Assembly: GCF_028765545.1 (NCBI RefSeq)
Contig: NZ_JARACP010000001.1
Location: 372,001 to 436,000 of the forward strand
Direction of reading: 5' to 3'
Length of the DNA stretch: 64,000 bases
Source of the DNA: Aliivibrio sp. S4MY1
GTDB lineage: Bacteria; Pseudomonadota; Gammaproteobacteria; Enterobacterales; Vibrionaceae
Below the pieces are notes generated by a model, which did no database searches, was not told where the DNA came from, and saw nothing but the letters and a program-made list of their open reading frames with translations. A program made the translations under genes and the position numbers. Below are positions 32,487 to 44,441 of this stretch, one piece after another (within the stretch, counting starts at the first letter, position 1; each line of letters starts with the position of its first letter).

Positions 32487-33410
32487 ATGAGCAATTTTGC
32501 TATCGTTTTTCCAGGTCAAGGCTCTCAAGCTGTTGGCATGCTTGCTGAACTAGGTGAGCAACACGAAGTGGTAACTAAAACTTTTGCTGAAGCATCAGAA
32601 GCATTAGGTTATGACTTATGGTCACTTGTTCAAAATGGTCCTGCAGAAGATCTAAATCAGACTTTTCGTACTCAGCCTGCATTATTAGCGACCTCTGTTG
32701 CTTTATGGCGTGTATGGCAAGAACAAGGGTTAGCACAACCTTCTGTTTTAGCTGGTCATAGCCTTGGTGAATATTCAGCACTTGTATGTGCAGGTGTTAT
32801 TAACTTTAAAGATGCAATCAAATTAGTTGAGCTTCGTGGTCAACTGATGCAAGAAGCAGTACCTGCTGGTGTTGGTGCAATGTATGCGATTATTGGTTTA
32901 GATAATGAAGCAATTGCAAAAGCATGTGATGAAGCTGCACAAGGAGAAGTGGTTTCTCCAGTTAACTTTAACTCTCCTGGTCAAGTTGTTATCGCTGGTA
33001 ACAAAGATGCAGTAGAGCGTGCAGGCGTATTATGTAAAGAAGCGGGTGCAAAACGTGCACTACCGTTACCTGTATCAGTACCTTCTCACTGCGCACTAAT
33101 GAAACCTGCGGCTGACAAACTAGCGGTAGCGCTAGAAAGCATTGAATTTTCAGCACCAGTACTGCCTGTTATCAACAATGTTGATGTTGCTGCCGAATCA
33201 GATCCTGCAAAAATTAAAGATGCACTTGTTCGTCAACTATACTGCCCTGTACGTTGGACAGAAGTAGTAGAAACAATGGCTGAGCAAGGCGTAGAAACCT
33301 TATATGAAGTTGGCCCAGGTAAAGTTCTTACTGGTTTAACTAAACGAATCGTTAAATCACTTAGCGCAGCAGCGGTAAATGATGCCGCTTCTCTTGAAGC
33401 TGCTAAGTAA
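32487..33410 (+). CDS. fabD: Malonyl-CoA:ACP transacylase
   Basis: FabD loads malonate onto ACP. The 307-residue product has FPGQGSQAVGM at the start, the nucleophile Ser at residue 92 in AGHSLGEYSALVCAG, Arg in the KLVELRGQLMQ helix and the second-domain PVSVPSHCALM histidine. GTGs and ATGs downstream are not needed, because AAAGGAAA precedes the ATG. Third gene in the fab run. Confidence 0.98.
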   Translation: MSNFAIVFPGQGSQAVGMLAELGEQHEVVTKTFAEASEALGYDLWSLVQNGPAEDLNQTFRTQPALLATSVALWRVWQEQGLAQPSVLAGHSLGEYSALVCAGVINFKDAIKLVELRGQLMQEAVPAGVGAMYAIIGLDNEAIAKACDEAAQGEVVSPVNFNSPGQVVIAGNKDAVERAGVLCKEAGAKRALPLPVSVPSHCALMKPAADKLAVALESIEFSAPVLPVINNVDVAAESDPAKIKDALVRQLYCPVRWTEVVETMAEQGVETLYEVGPGKVLTGLTKRIVKSLSAAAVNDAASLEAAK

Positions 33411-33429
33411 TTAAAGGGAATAGTAAATG

Positions 33430-34164
33430 ATGAATTTAGAAGGCAAAATTGCCTTAGTTACTGGCGCAAGTCGCGGTATTGGTCGCGCTATTGCTGAGCA
33501 ATTAGTCTCTCGCGGTGCAACGGTTATTGGTACTGCAACTTCTGAAAATGGCGCAGTTGCTATCAGTGAATATCTAGGTGAGAACGGTAAAGGTCTTGCT
33601 TTGAATGTAACAGATGCAGAATCTGTAACTGAAGTACTAAAAACCATCAATGATGAGTTTGGTGCGATTGATATCTTAGTGAATAATGCGGGTATTACTC
33701 GTGATAACCTACTTATGCGCATGAAAGATGATGAGTGGATGGATATTATTGATACCAACCTAACGTCTATTTTCCGTTTATCTAAAGCCGTACTTCGTGG
33801 CATGATGAAAAAACGTAATGGTCGCATTATCAACGTAGGTTCTGTTGTTGGTACTATGGGTAACGCAGGTCAAACTAACTATGCTGCTGCAAAAGCAGGC
33901 GTAATTGGCTTTACTAAATCGATGGCTCGTGAAGTAGCTTCACGTGGTGTAACGGTGAATACTGTCGCTCCAGGTTTTATCGAAACAGACATGACAAAAG
34001 CCTTGAATGATGACCAACGAGCTGCAACACTATCATCAGTACCTGCTGGTCGTTTAGGTGATCCTAAAGAAATCGCAGCTGCAGTTGTATTTTTAGCATC
34101 TCCAGAAGCGGCTTATATCACAGGCGAGACATTGCATGTGAATGGCGGCATGTACATGGTTTAA
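33430..34164 (+). CDS. fabG: 3-oxoacyl-ACP reductase
   Basis: FabG is the NADPH-dependent beta-ketoacyl-ACP reductase. The 244-residue SDR protein has VTGASRGIGRAIAE (cofactor), NNAGITRDNLLMRM, Ser in NVGSVVGTMGN, the YAAAKAG Tyr-Lys pair and AYITGETLHVNGGMYMV at the end, almost identical to E. coli. Two ATGs are adjacent (33427, 33430); the second matches the family start MNLEGK, but the choice cannot be settled here. AAGGGAA lies upstream. Confidence 0.98.
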   Translation: MNLEGKIALVTGASRGIGRAIAEQLVSRGATVIGTATSENGAVAISEYLGENGKGLALNVTDAESVTEVLKTINDEFGAIDILVNNAGITRDNLLMRMKDDEWMDIIDTNLTSIFRLSKAVLRGMMKKRNGRIINVGSVVGTMGNAGQTNYAAAKAGVIGFTKSMAREVASRGVTVNTVAPGFIETDMTKALNDDQRAATLSSVPAGRLGDPKEIAAAVVFLASPEAAYITGETLHVNGGMYMV

Positions 34165-34333
34165 TCACTAAAATTGGTTTAAGGGTGACTTAGGTCAATT
34201 TTGGGTCAATATTGCACTAAAAATCACGAATTTCGTGGTTTGACCAGCAATCTTAGCCTTGCAACTTTCTTATTAATGAATAGAATACAGCAAGTATCGC
34301 AAATCAGCGAAGTCTGTAATTAGGAAAATTAAA
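34165..34333 (+). promoter_or_regulatory. fabG-acpP spacer with hairpin
   Basis: An 8-bp stem with one G-U pair (34221-34228 with 34234-34241) lies mid-spacer, without a T run, so it is not a clear terminator. It is followed by TTGACC, which could be a -35 box for a separate acpP promoter; no good -10 is visible. acpP often has its own strong promoter. Confidence 0.35.
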
Positions 34334-34567
34334 ATGAGCAATCTTGAAGAACGCGTAAAGAAAATCATCATTGAGCAACTGGGTGTGGATGAAGCTGAAG
34401 TTAAAAACGAAGCATCATTTGTTGATGACCTAGGTGCAGATTCACTAGATACAGTTGAACTAGTTATGGCTCTAGAAGAAGAGTTTGACACTGAGATTCC
34501 AGATGAAGAAGCTGAGAAGATCACTACTGTTCAAGCTGCTATCGACTACGTAACTAGCGCACAGTAA
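34334..34567 (+). CDS. acpP: Acyl carrier protein (fatty-acid synthesis)
   Basis: The 77-residue primary-metabolism ACP carries growing acyl chains on phosphopantetheine attached to Ser37 in the [20 protein letters not shown] motif. [18 protein letters not shown] is the canonical start. It is acidic and highly expressed by codon use. It differs clearly from the specialised ACP at 63427 in sequence and context. Confidence 0.99.
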   Translation: MSNLEERVKKIIIEQLGVDEAEVKNEASFVDDLGADSLDTVELVMALEEEFDTEIPDEEAEKITTVQAAIDYVTSAQ

Positions 34568-34578
34568 GAAATACCCTC

Positions 34579-34608
34579 CAGGCGGTCATCTTGACCGCCT
34601 GAGTTTTT
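34579..34608 (+). terminator. Terminator/attenuator after acpP
   Basis: A perfect 10-bp stem (34579-34588 with 34592-34601) and 3-base loop is followed by AGTTTTT. It would end the abundant acpP transcript while allowing some read-through to fabF. Confidence 0.85.
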
Positions 34609-34659
34609 AATACGCTACAATCCCTATCTAAATTTCAAATAATTCCGGAGAAATATATC

Positions 34660-35904
34660 GTGTCCAAACGTCGTGTAGTTGTTACAGGCATGGGTATGCT
34701 AACACCGGTGGGTAACACTGTTGAAGCATCTTGGAAAGCGCTGTTAGCAGGCCAAAGTGGTATCGTTAATATCGAGCACTTTGACACCACTGAGTTTACT
34801 ACTCGTTTTGCAGGTCTAGTTCAAGACTTTAATGCTGAAGAGTACATGTCTAAGAAAGACGCTCGTAAGATGGATTTATTTATCCAATACGGCGTAGCTG
34901 CTGGCATTCAGGCATTAGATGACTCGGGTTTTAAAGTTACTGAAGAAAATGCTCATCGTATTGGTGCTGCAATTGGTTCAGGCATTGGTGGTCTTGGCTT
35001 AATTGAAGCTGGTTACAAAGCATTTAGTGAAAAAGGTCCTCGTAAGATCAGTCCGTTTTTCGTGCCTTCAACCATCGTTAATATGATCGCAGGTCATATG
35101 TCGATTATGCGCGGTCTACGTGGTCCTAATATCGCAATTTCAACTGCTTGTACTACAGGTCTTCATAATATTGGTCATGCGGCTCGTATGATCGCTTATG
35201 GTGATGCTGATGCAATGCTAGCCGGTGGTGCAGAAAAAGCATCTACAGAGCTAGGTATGGGCGGTTTTGGTGCTGCAAAAGCACTATCAACAAATAATGA
35301 AAACCCTCAAGGCGCGTCTCGTCCTTGGGACAAAAACCGCGATGGTTTTGTTCTAGGTGATGGTGCTGGCATGATGGTTCTTGAAGAATACGAACACGCA
35401 AAAGCTCGTGGTGCGAAAATCTACTGTGAATTAGTTGGTTTTGGTATGAGCGGTGATGCTTACCATATGACGTCACCAACACCTGATGGTTCTGGTGGTG
35501 CACTAGCAATGGAAGCAGCGATGCGTGACGCTGGCGTAACGGGTGAGCAAATCGGTTATGTAAATGCACACGGCACATCGACACCTGCAGGTGATGTTGC
35601 GGAAGTTAAAGGCATTAAGCGTGCTCTTGGTGAAGCGGGTACTAAACAAGTATTAGTATCGTCAACAAAATCAATGACAGGTCACTTACTAGGTGCTGCT
35701 GGTTCTGTTGAAGCAATCATTACAGCGATGTCTTTGGTTGATCAAATCGTTCCACCAACGATCAACCTTGACGATCCAGAAGAAGGTTTAGATATTGACC
35801 TTGTTCCACATACGGCTCGTAAAGTTACTGATATGGAATATGCTATCTGTAACTCATTTGGCTTTGGTGGCACAAACGGTTCACTGATCTTCAAGAAAAT
35901 GTAA
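34660..35904 (+). CDS. fabF: 3-oxoacyl-ACP synthase II (KASII)
   Basis: FabF elongates acyl-ACP and, with temperature control in E. coli, makes cis-vaccenate. The 414-residue product has Cys164 in [11 protein letters not shown], two His (in [11 protein letters not shown] and [14 protein letters not shown]) and GFGGTNGSL at the end. It starts with GTG preceded by CCGGAG. It closes the fab cluster and is followed by a strong terminator. Confidence 0.98.
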   Translation: MSKRRVVVTGMGMLTPVGNTVEASWKALLAGQSGIVNIEHFDTTEFTTRFAGLVQDFNAEEYMSKKDARKMDLFIQYGVAAGIQALDDSGFKVTEENAHRIGAAIGSGIGGLGLIEAGYKAFSEKGPRKISPFFVPSTIVNMIAGHMSIMRGLRGPNIAISTACTTGLHNIGHAARMIAYGDADAMLAGGAEKASTELGMGGFGAAKALSTNNENPQGASRPWDKNRDGFVLGDGAGMMVLEEYEHAKARGAKIYCELVGFGMSGDAYHMTSPTPDGSGGALAMEAAMRDAGVTGEQIGYVNAHGTSTPAGDVAEVKGIKRALGEAGTKQVLVSSTKSMTGHLLGAAGSVEAIITAMSLVDQIVPPTINLDDPEEGLDIDLVPHTARKVTDMEYAICNSFGFGGTNGSLIFKKM

Positions 35905-35952
35905 TAACTTGTTTGTGAGACTTAATTAGTTTCCAAGAGTCAGTTACACTTT

Positions 35953-35989
35953 AAAGGCGGTTTGATATTATATCAAACCGCCTTTTTAT
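35953..35989 (+). terminator. Intrinsic terminator of fabF
   Basis: A perfect 15-bp stem (35953-35967 with 35971-35985) with a 3-base loop ends in a T run. Confidence 0.93.
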
Positions 35990-36011
35990 TTATCAGTGGT
36001 TAGGAGCTGTC

Positions 36012-36818
36012 ATGTTTTGGGTTAATGGAATGGAATCTGAATCACTTCCCATAAGTGACCGAGCAACTCAGTATGGTGATGGTTTTTTTAGCACCATGAA
36101 GGTATTAAATAAGAAAGTTTGTTTGTGGGATCTGCATCTAAACCGACTTAAAACCTCTGCAATACGCTTAAATATTACAGAGCCTGATTGGAATACACTT
36201 GATAAACAAATCACTGAGCTTGCAACGAAAGTAATTAGTGGTGGCATTAAAGTGTTAATTACTAGAGGAAGTGGGGGGCGAGGCTATTCCCCTCAAGATT
36301 GCGATAATACTCAAGTTATTGTATCCACTTTTTCTCTTCCTATTTATTACAAAGAATGGAAGCAGAAAGGGATAGATTTAGGTGTATCAGATATTCAGTT
36401 GGGACTAAATCCATTATTAGCTGGAATGAAGCACCTAAACCGCCTAGAGCAGGTACTAATAAAGCAATCAATATCTAAAACAGATTATCTCGATGCTATT
36501 GTTCTCGATATTAGTAACAATATCGTTGAGACATCTATAGGTAATCTTTTTTGGGTTAAGAATGATAAACTATTCACTCCAGATTTATCATTAGCAGGTG
36601 TTGAAGGTGTGATGAAAGCGCATATTAAGAAGATTGCGAGCCTTCATCATATCGGGATTGAATCAGTACATTGTGATTTTGATACATTAGCTGTTGCTGA
36701 TGAAGTATTTATCACTAACTCTTTATTTGAAATTGTACCTATTAATAAAATCAAAGACATTCATTTTACCAAGCATACATTAACTTATTGGTTTCAGGAG
36801 AAACTGTACTCGTGTTGA
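36012..36818 (+). CDS. pabC: Aminodeoxychorismate lyase
   Basis: PabC is a PLP enzyme that releases p-aminobenzoate from 4-amino-4-deoxychorismate for folate synthesis. The 268-residue fold-type IV product has ISDRATQYGDGFFSTMKV near the N-terminus, GMKHLNRLEQVLIK, a conserved LDISNNIVETSIGNLFWV strand and VFITNSLFEIVPI near the C-terminus. Its last bases overlap the mltG start, and the pabC-mltG-tmk-holB-tatD order is that of E. coli. Confidence 0.94.
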   Translation: MFWVNGMESESLPISDRATQYGDGFFSTMKVLNKKVCLWDLHLNRLKTSAIRLNITEPDWNTLDKQITELATKVISGGIKVLITRGSGGRGYSPQDCDNTQVIVSTFSLPIYYKEWKQKGIDLGVSDIQLGLNPLLAGMKHLNRLEQVLIKQSISKTDYLDAIVLDISNNIVETSIGNLFWVKNDKLFTPDLSLAGVEGVMKAHIKKIASLHHIGIESVHCDFDTLAVADEVFITNSLFEIVPINKIKDIHFTKHTLTYWFQEKLYSC

Positions 36819-37822
36819 AAAAACTTATTATCATTATTTTATTTTTGGCGGTAGCTGCACTTGGTGCTGGCTTTTGGGCTTATCAGCAGGCAATTAATTT
36901 TACTCAACAACCTGTAATGCTAGAGAAAGCTCAACTTGTTGAAGTTAAATCAGGAACAAGTTACCGAAAACTCATTCGTCAGTTTGAAGAAAAGAAATGG
37001 ATATCGGACACTCAATGGGCTCGATTTACTCATAAACTAAGCCCTCAATTAACCAATATAAAAGCGGGTACGTACTGGGTTGAACCAAATCAAAGGTTAG
37101 CAGAAGTACTGACTCAATTAAAAACGGGTAAAGAGCATCAATTCTCAATTACTTTTGTTGAAGGCAGTCGTTTTTCTGAGTGGCAACAACAACTAGAACA
37201 AGCGCCTTACCTAGAACATGAACTTGAAGGAATGTCAGAAGAAGACATTGCGAGTAAATTAGGCATTAAACGGTCTAAATTAGAAGGTCTTTTCTTAGCA
37301 GAAACGTACCATTATACGGCAGGCATGAGTGACTTTGATATTTTAGAGCGTTCTCATAATGCGCTAGTGACATTATTAGATACTGAGTGGGAAACGAAAT
37401 CAGCTAATTTACCTTTAAAATCATCTTATGAAGCGTTGATTTTAGCCTCTATCATTGAAAAGGAAACCGCTATCGATTCTGAAAGAGAACGAGTTTCATC
37501 TGTGTTTGTTAATCGCCTAAGGCGTGGAATGCGTTTACAAACTGATCCAACGGTTATCTATGGTATGGGTGATAAATACGACGGTAATATCCGCAAGAAA
37601 GATCTCCGAACACCAACGGCATACAATACTTATACCATTAATGGCTTACCCCCAACACCGATTGCAATGGCGGGCCCGGCATCGATAAAAGCAGCATTAC
37701 ATCCAGAAACGAGTCGTTATCTTTATTTTGTTGCTGATGGTACAGGTGGTCATAAATTCACTAAATCATTAGTAGAGCATAACAAAGCAGTTAGAGCTTA
37801 CTTAAGAACATTAAGAAATTAA
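36812..37822 (+). CDS. mltG: Endolytic murein transglycosylase MltG (YceG)
   Basis: MltG is an inner-membrane enzyme that cleaves nascent peptidoglycan strands and acts as a terminase. The 336-residue product has one N-terminal helix (about residues 2-22), a LysM-like region and the YceG catalytic domain with [12 protein letters not shown] (catalytic Glu), [19 protein letters not shown] and [28 protein letters not shown]. The start is taken as GTG at 36812, overlapping pabC by 7 bases with CAGGAG upstream; ATG at 36788 would place eight extra residues before the membrane anchor. Confidence 0.93.
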   Translation: MLKKLIIIILFLAVAALGAGFWAYQQAINFTQQPVMLEKAQLVEVKSGTSYRKLIRQFEEKKWISDTQWARFTHKLSPQLTNIKAGTYWVEPNQRLAEVLTQLKTGKEHQFSITFVEGSRFSEWQQQLEQAPYLEHELEGMSEEDIASKLGIKRSKLEGLFLAETYHYTAGMSDFDILERSHNALVTLLDTEWETKSANLPLKSSYEALILASIIEKETAIDSERERVSSVFVNRLRRGMRLQTDPTVIYGMGDKYDGNIRKKDLRTPTAYNTYTINGLPPTPIAMAGPASIKAALHPETSRYLYFVADGTGGHKFTKSLVEHNKAVRAYLRTLRN

Positions 37823-37824
37823 TC

Positions 37825-38457
37825 ATGTCTAAATTTATTGTAATCGAAGGCCTAGAAGGCGCTGGTAAAAGTACGGCTATTAAAAATGTATTAGCCACAT
37901 TAGCTAAGCATGGTATTGAAAACCCTGTAACAACAAGAGAGCCAGGCGGAACACCTCTTGCTGAAAAAATGAGAGAACTGGTAAAGCAAGGGCACCCAGA
38001 TGAACCGTTAACAGACATGGCTGAATTGCTATTGTTGTATGCTGCTCGCGCACAGTTAGTTGGAAATGTGATTAAACCTGCTCTTGCAAAAGGTGAGTGG
38101 GTCGTCGGTGATCGTCATGATTTATCGTCGCAGGCATACCAAGGCGGTGGTCGTGGGTTTGATCGTAATTTAATGAAAACGATGAGAGACACGGTTCTAG
38201 GCGACTTCAAACCAGATTTAACCATTTACATGGACATTGACCCTAAGCTTGGATTACAAAGAGCTTCTGCTCGTGGAGAGCTTGATAGAATTGAGCAAAT
38301 GAAATTAGATTTTTTTGAACGAAGCCGTGAACGTTACTTAGAGTTCGCAAACAGCGATGAAAGTATTATTACTATTGATGCGGGACAAGATTTAGATACG
38401 GTAACTCGCTCTATCGTGAATGCGCTGGAAACATGGTTAGTGACTAATGGCAACTAA
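37825..38457 (+). CDS. tmk: Thymidylate kinase
   Basis: Tmk phosphorylates dTMP to dTDP. The 210-residue product has the P-loop [30 protein letters not shown], the [16 protein letters not shown] motif and a LID region with [11 protein letters not shown], the enterobacterial type. It begins 2 bases after mltG and overlaps holB by 11 bases, indicating tight translational coupling. Confidence 0.98.
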   Translation: MSKFIVIEGLEGAGKSTAIKNVLATLAKHGIENPVTTREPGGTPLAEKMRELVKQGHPDEPLTDMAELLLLYAARAQLVGNVIKPALAKGEWVVGDRHDLSSQAYQGGGRGFDRNLMKTMRDTVLGDFKPDLTIYMDIDPKLGLQRASARGELDRIEQMKLDFFERSRERYLEFANSDESIITIDAGQDLDTVTRSIVNALETWLVTNGN

Positions 38458-39418
38458 ACTCTATCCTTGGCAGGAAGATATTTGGCATCAATGGCAGCAG
38501 CTTATTGCAAATGATAGGCTGCCTCACGCTATCTTATGTGCAATGCCAGAAGGGACTGGGCGAGATAAATTAGTTCAGTATTTTTCTGATACTTTACTTT
38601 GTTTAACTCAAGGCACTGAACCTTGTGGTTTCTGCCATAGTTGTGATTTGATTCAATCTGGTAATCATCCTGATTTACACTGGATTAAACCAGAAGTGGA
38701 AGGTAAATCGATTTCTGTAGAACAGATCCGTCAATGTAATTCATGGGCACTAGAGTCATCGCAATTTAACGCTAAGCGAATGATTATTATCGAACCTGCA
38801 GAAAAAATGACAGAGTCTGCTGCAAACGCATTACTAAAAACATTAGAAGCCCCACCGAAAAACTGCCAATTTGTCTTACTTGCTAGCTCTTTGCATCATT
38901 TATTACCAACAATACGCAGTCGCTGCCAAACTTGGCAACAGCCAGTGATCAGTGCTGAAGTGATTACTCAATGGTTACTCGAAACTGAAGAACTAACGGT
39001 AAATACACAGTCAATTATTTTGAATCGATATTTACCGCTAGCGGTGAAGAGCTTTTATCAAGATAAGAAACAAGTAAGCCATCAGCAGCTTCTTTCACAC
39101 TTTAGTGTTTGTGTTCAATCCTCTTTTTGTAATACAGCCGATGTGGTTAAAACCTTGCTAAAATTAGAGGATGAAGGCTTATGTTGGTTAAGTTACTTGT
39201 TGTCTGATATACAGAAACGACAGTTAGGAATTGTAACTGATTGGATTCATTGTGATGAAAAAGAGACGGTAGAGAGACTAGCAAAAAGCATCTCTTCTAA
39301 CCTTATCTATAAGCAATATTTGAGTCTAAATGCGCTAAGGCAACAACTCAATGATCATCCGGGCTTAAACAAAGAACTATTATTAACTCAGTGGTTATTT
39401 GAGTTTATTGGAGAATAA
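38447..39418 (+). CDS. holB: DNA polymerase III delta' subunit
   Basis: HolB is part of the clamp-loader complex. The 323-residue product has a degenerate AAA+ P-loop region ([13 protein letters not shown]), a zinc module with four Cys ([19 protein letters not shown]) and the [21 protein letters not shown] motif. The [12 protein letters not shown] sensor region follows. It overlaps tmk by 11 bases and is followed by tatD after one base. In many Vibrio and Pseudomonas genomes a pilZ gene lies between holB and tatD; none is present here. Confidence 0.95.
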   Translation: MATKLYPWQEDIWHQWQQLIANDRLPHAILCAMPEGTGRDKLVQYFSDTLLCLTQGTEPCGFCHSCDLIQSGNHPDLHWIKPEVEGKSISVEQIRQCNSWALESSQFNAKRMIIIEPAEKMTESAANALLKTLEAPPKNCQFVLLASSLHHLLPTIRSRCQTWQQPVISAEVITQWLLETEELTVNTQSIILNRYLPLAVKSFYQDKKQVSHQQLLSHFSVCVQSSFCNTADVVKTLLKLEDEGLCWLSYLLSDIQKRQLGIVTDWIHCDEKETVERLAKSISSNLIYKQYLSLNALRQQLNDHPGLNKELLLTQWLFEFIGE

Positions 39419-39419
39419 T

Positions 39420-40190
39420 GTGTTAGTTGATACACACTGTCACCTAGACAAGTTAAATTATAATGATCTGCATACTAATGTGGGTGATGTACTTGAAAAA
39501 GCAAAATTACGTGGAGTAGAGCAGTTTCTAACCGTAGGTGTTACTTTAGATGCTTTTCCCAATATGATGGAAATGATCAAAGATCACCCTGAAGTTCATG
39601 CGTCTTGTGGTATTCATCCATTAGATGTGGAATCGGAATTTGATTTATCTATTTTCCGTCAATATGCGGCCAATGATCGTGTTATTGCTATTGGTGAAAC
39701 GGGGTTAGATTATTTTTATCAGCCTGAAAGCGCGTCTCGTCAACGCGACTTGTTTGAACAACAAGTTGAGGTGGCTGTTGAGTACAATAAACCATTAATT
39801 ATCCATACAAGACAAGCTAGAGAAGATACCTTAGCAATTCTAAAAAATGGTCAAGCAAACAAATGTGGTGGTGTTATTCACTGCTTTACTGAAGACTGGG
39901 CGTTTGCTGAAGCGGCAATGGATTTAGGTTTTTATATTTCAATTTCAGGCATTGTTACGTTTAATAAAGCCACTGAATTGAAAGATGTGGTTCGTCGTTT
40001 GCCGTTAGAGCGTATTTTAGTTGAAACCGATTCTCCATATTTAGCACCTGTTCCCTATCGAGGAAAAGAGAATCAACCTGCATATGTTAGAGAAGTTGCT
40101 GAGTATATTGGCCTACTAAAAGGGAAATCCTTTGAAGAAGTTGCTCAAATAACGACGAATAATTTCAAAAATCTTTTTTTGAACAAATAA
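39420..40190 (+). CDS. TatD-family metal-dependent hydrolase (YcfH)
   Basis: YcfH-type TatD proteins are metal-dependent DNases or deoxyribonuclease-like hydrolases. The 256-residue TIM-barrel product has the metal-binding DTHCHLD near the N-terminus, AIGETGLDYFY, PLIIHTRQAREDTL, GGVIHCFTEDW and VETDSPYLAPVPYRGKENQP, all family signatures. The start is GTG at 39420 with GGAG upstream; an in-frame TTG at 39399 would overlap holB. It closes the pabC-tatD operon and has a terminator. Confidence 0.94.
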   Translation: MLVDTHCHLDKLNYNDLHTNVGDVLEKAKLRGVEQFLTVGVTLDAFPNMMEMIKDHPEVHASCGIHPLDVESEFDLSIFRQYAANDRVIAIGETGLDYFYQPESASRQRDLFEQQVEVAVEYNKPLIIHTRQAREDTLAILKNGQANKCGGVIHCFTEDWAFAEAAMDLGFYISISGIVTFNKATELKDVVRRLPLERILVETDSPYLAPVPYRGKENQPAYVREVAEYIGLLKGKSFEEVAQITTNNFKNLFLNK

Positions 40191-42068
<1,878 letters not shown>

Positions 42069-42092
42069 TTTGCGATTCTATCGATGAATAAT

Positions 42093-42119
42093 AAAAGGAG
42101 ACTTTCGAGTCTCCTTTTT
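42093..42119 (+). terminator. Intrinsic terminator of ptsG
   Basis: An 11-bp perfect stem (42093-42103 with 42108-42118) with a TTCG tetraloop ends in a T run. Confidence 0.92.
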
Positions 42120-42159
42120 CTGTTTCTGGCTTGAAGAAAATCGAAGATAAGCACAGGTA

Positions 42160-42786
42160 TTATCTTTCAGGAAATGAGATGTCTTGATTTGAGCCTAGCC
42201 AAGTAGGGTATTTTTTCATAATTGAGAGAAACAGATCTGACTCAATGAAAGTCGCAAGCCAGTGCTGTATGTGTTGATATTTACTTTGGTTAAACCATTC
42301 AATATTAACGAACGCAAATTGTCGAATAAAAGGAAGAATAGCTAAATCAGCTAAGCTGTATTCATTACTAAATAGCATTCTCGAAGTAGAGAGTTGTTGC
42401 TCCAGTCTTTCTAAAAATAGCTCCCCTTGTTCACGATAATAGAGTTCTGTGTTCTCAGGGTAGCGATCTGCATATTTGTATTTATCCAACCATCCTTTAA
42501 ACACATGATCGTTTTCCTCTATTAATAAATACATGGACGCTGTTGTTGATAATAGTAATTCTGAATCCTCTAAAGCCCACTTCATGATATCTATGCTTTC
42601 ATCGATTACAGTATCATCTTTTTTAATTAAAACAGGTACAGTACCTTTAGGGGAAGCGAAAAGCATCGCTTCGGGTTTATGTTTCAATATAATTTCACGA
42701 AGTTGAACTGATTTATTGGAAAGGACGATACCAAGTCGTGCTCGCATCGCGTACGGGCAGCGTCGAAATGAATAGAGAATGGTCAT
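42160..42786 (-). CDS. Glutathione S-transferase family protein
   Basis: A 208-residue protein with an N-terminal thioredoxin-like domain (LYSFRRCPYAMRARLGI, a CPYA active-site-like motif at residues 10-13) and the cis-Pro loop SPKGTVPVL, where GSTs bind glutathione. An alpha-helical C-terminal domain has the SLADLAILPFIRQFA capping motif. The Cys in place of Ser/Tyr is like beta- or omega-type GSTs or glutaredoxin 2, so thiol transfer is more likely than classical conjugation. Substrate unknown. It is followed by nothing on its strand and ends near the ptsG terminator. Confidence 0.85.
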   Translation of the reverse strand: MTILYSFRRCPYAMRARLGIVLSNKSVQLREIILKHKPEAMLFASPKGTVPVLIKKDDTVIDESIDIMKWALEDSELLLSTTASMYLLIEENDHVFKGWLDKYKYADRYPENTELYYREQGELFLERLEQQLSTSRMLFSNEYSLADLAILPFIRQFAFVNIEWFNQSKYQHIQHWLATFIESDLFLSIMKKYPTWLGSNQDISFPER

Positions 42787-42821
42787 TTTTACCTTCTAAA
42801 TTAATTTAAAATGAAACGGCG

Positions 42822-42849
42822 AAAAAAAACAGATCCGAAGATCTGTTTT
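42822..42849 (-). terminator. Intrinsic terminator of the NSS transporter-metS operon
   Basis: A perfect 10-bp stem (42826-42835 with 42840-42849) and CGAA loop is followed by eight T on the minus strand. Confidence 0.88.
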
Positions 42850-42877
42850 AAGTAATTGTATTGTTATAGGCTAGGTT

Positions 42878-42973
42878 CTAGTTACTGTTCATCGCTTTAC
42901 GGATACAGAAGACCGCGCCTCCCCACGTGATACCTAAGCCAATAACCATCATAATGATTGCACCAGTTGTCAT
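42878..42973 (-). CDS. metS: MetS-family small subunit of NSS transporter
   Basis: This 31-residue protein is one hydrophobic helix (MTTGAIIMMVIGLGITWGGA) plus a short basic tail. The sequence fits the MaAIMP/MetS family; in Corynebacterium, MetS is needed by the methionine/alanine importer MetP. Its ATG lies one base after the transporter stop (TAATATG), and GGAGG inside the transporter end serves as ribosome binding site. A terminator follows its stop. The operon position makes the small ORF convincing despite its size. Confidence 0.88.
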   Translation of the reverse strand: MTTGAIIMMVIGLGITWGGAVFCIRKAMNSN

Positions 42974-42974
42974 A

Positions 42975-44441
42975 TTAAGCCTCCTTGCTTGATTTATTAA
43001 TAACGATACCAACAACCAACATTGCAGCAATTAATCCCCAACCCAGTAATAGTAAGTCTGATTGAGCGTAACCACCATATCCGTCGGTTAATGTATTAAC
43101 AATATTAGTTCCTAAAATAACCACTAGAAATGCAGGACTAATAAAGCGCAAGCAGATCTCAAACCATTTACCAACGGTAAATTCAGAGATTTTGTTTACG
43201 TGTGAACGTATGTCTGCAAGTTTTACCAACCAACCCATGATAAATAATTCAATTAAGCAGCTTGCTAGTAGAGCTATGTTATTAATGAAATAATCAACTA
43301 AATCAAGCAGCAATAGTCCGCCATTAGTCGCAAAGGCCATAGAAACAACCAGCCCTGTACCACACACAATAGAAGCGGCTTTTTTACGAGACCATTTTAG
43401 TTTGTCGATAAATGCAGAGGTAACGGCTTCAATAATTGAGATATGAGAACTTAGCCCTGCAACAACTAAAGCAAAGAAGAACAGAGGACCAAGAATATAA
43501 GGCGCAGGTAATAAATTGATGGCTGCTGGAATAGTAACAAATGCAAGACCAACACCAGCACTAACGACCTCAGTTAATGGTTTGCTTTGTTCATGCGCCA
43601 TATTTCCTAGGATAGAGAAAATAAGAATACCAGCGATAATAGAGAATCCACAGTTAATTAATACTGTCATAAAAGCATTGTTATTTACGTCAGACTTTTC
43701 AGGTAGGTAACTTGAATAAGCCAGCATGATTGCAAAACCAACACTTAACGTAAAGAATATTTGACCATAAGCGGCTGACCATACTTTTGGGTCTGTTATT
43801 TTACTGAAATCTGGTTGGAACAGGTAATTAAGACCATCTAGTGCGCCTGGTAAGAAAATCATACGGCCGATAAGCGCAATAACCATAATAAATAGCAATG
43901 GCATCATAACCTTACTAGCACGCTCGATACCACTCTTTACACCACCAAAAATAGCTGCAAAAGTTATGCTCCATGCAATAATCATAGGAATGGCAATATG
44001 CCATTGAATACCACCCAGTTTTGTTGGTGAGTTATCGCCTAGCTTTAAATATTCACTAAAGAAGTAGGCATTTGTATCTTGGCCCCAGCTTTGAGAAAAA
44101 GACATGCTGAAATAAGAGATTGCCCAGCCAATAACGGCAACGTAATAAACTGCGATAACAGCGGCTATTAATACTTGAAACCAACCAAGCCATTCGTATT
44201 TTTGATTTATTTTTGCAAAAGTTCGCGGTGCTGAGCCTCTGAATTTATGGCCCATACCAAATTCCATGATCATAAATGGAATACCAGCAGTTAACATGGC
44301 AAATAAATAAGGAATAAAGAAAGCACCGCCACCATTTTCATACGCCATGTATGGAAAGCGCCAAATATTACCTAGACCGATAGCAGATCCTACTGCAGCA
44401 AGAATAAATCCTGCACGAGAACCCCATTGTTCACGCTTCAT
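42975..44441 (-). CDS. Sodium-dependent NSS-family amino-acid transporter (MetP-like)
   Basis: A 488-residue inner-membrane transporter of the neurotransmitter:sodium symporter family with 11-12 helices. The signature WGSRAGFILAAVGSAIGLGNIWRFPYMAYENGGGAFFIPY with unwound helix 1 and GLGN is at the N-terminus. YGQIFFTLSVGFAIMLAYSSYLPE (helix 6) follows. Coupling to metS suggests methionine and/or alanine import, inferred from the Corynebacterium pair; substrate cannot be read from the sequence. The operon consists of these two genes. Confidence 0.92.
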   Translation of the reverse strand: MKREQWGSRAGFILAAVGSAIGLGNIWRFPYMAYENGGGAFFIPYLFAMLTAGIPFMIMEFGMGHKFRGSAPRTFAKINQKYEWLGWFQVLIAAVIAVYYVAVIGWAISYFSMSFSQSWGQDTNAYFFSEYLKLGDNSPTKLGGIQWHIAIPMIIAWSITFAAIFGGVKSGIERASKVMMPLLFIMVIALIGRMIFLPGALDGLNYLFQPDFSKITDPKVWSAAYGQIFFTLSVGFAIMLAYSSYLPEKSDVNNNAFMTVLINCGFSIIAGILIFSILGNMAHEQSKPLTEVVSAGVGLAFVTIPAAINLLPAPYILGPLFFFALVVAGLSSHISIIEAVTSAFIDKLKWSRKKAASIVCGTGLVVSMAFATNGGLLLLDLVDYFINNIALLASCLIELFIMGWLVKLADIRSHVNKISEFTVGKWFEICLRFISPAFLVVILGTNIVNTLTDGYGGYAQSDLLLLGWGLIAAMLVVGIVINKSSKEA

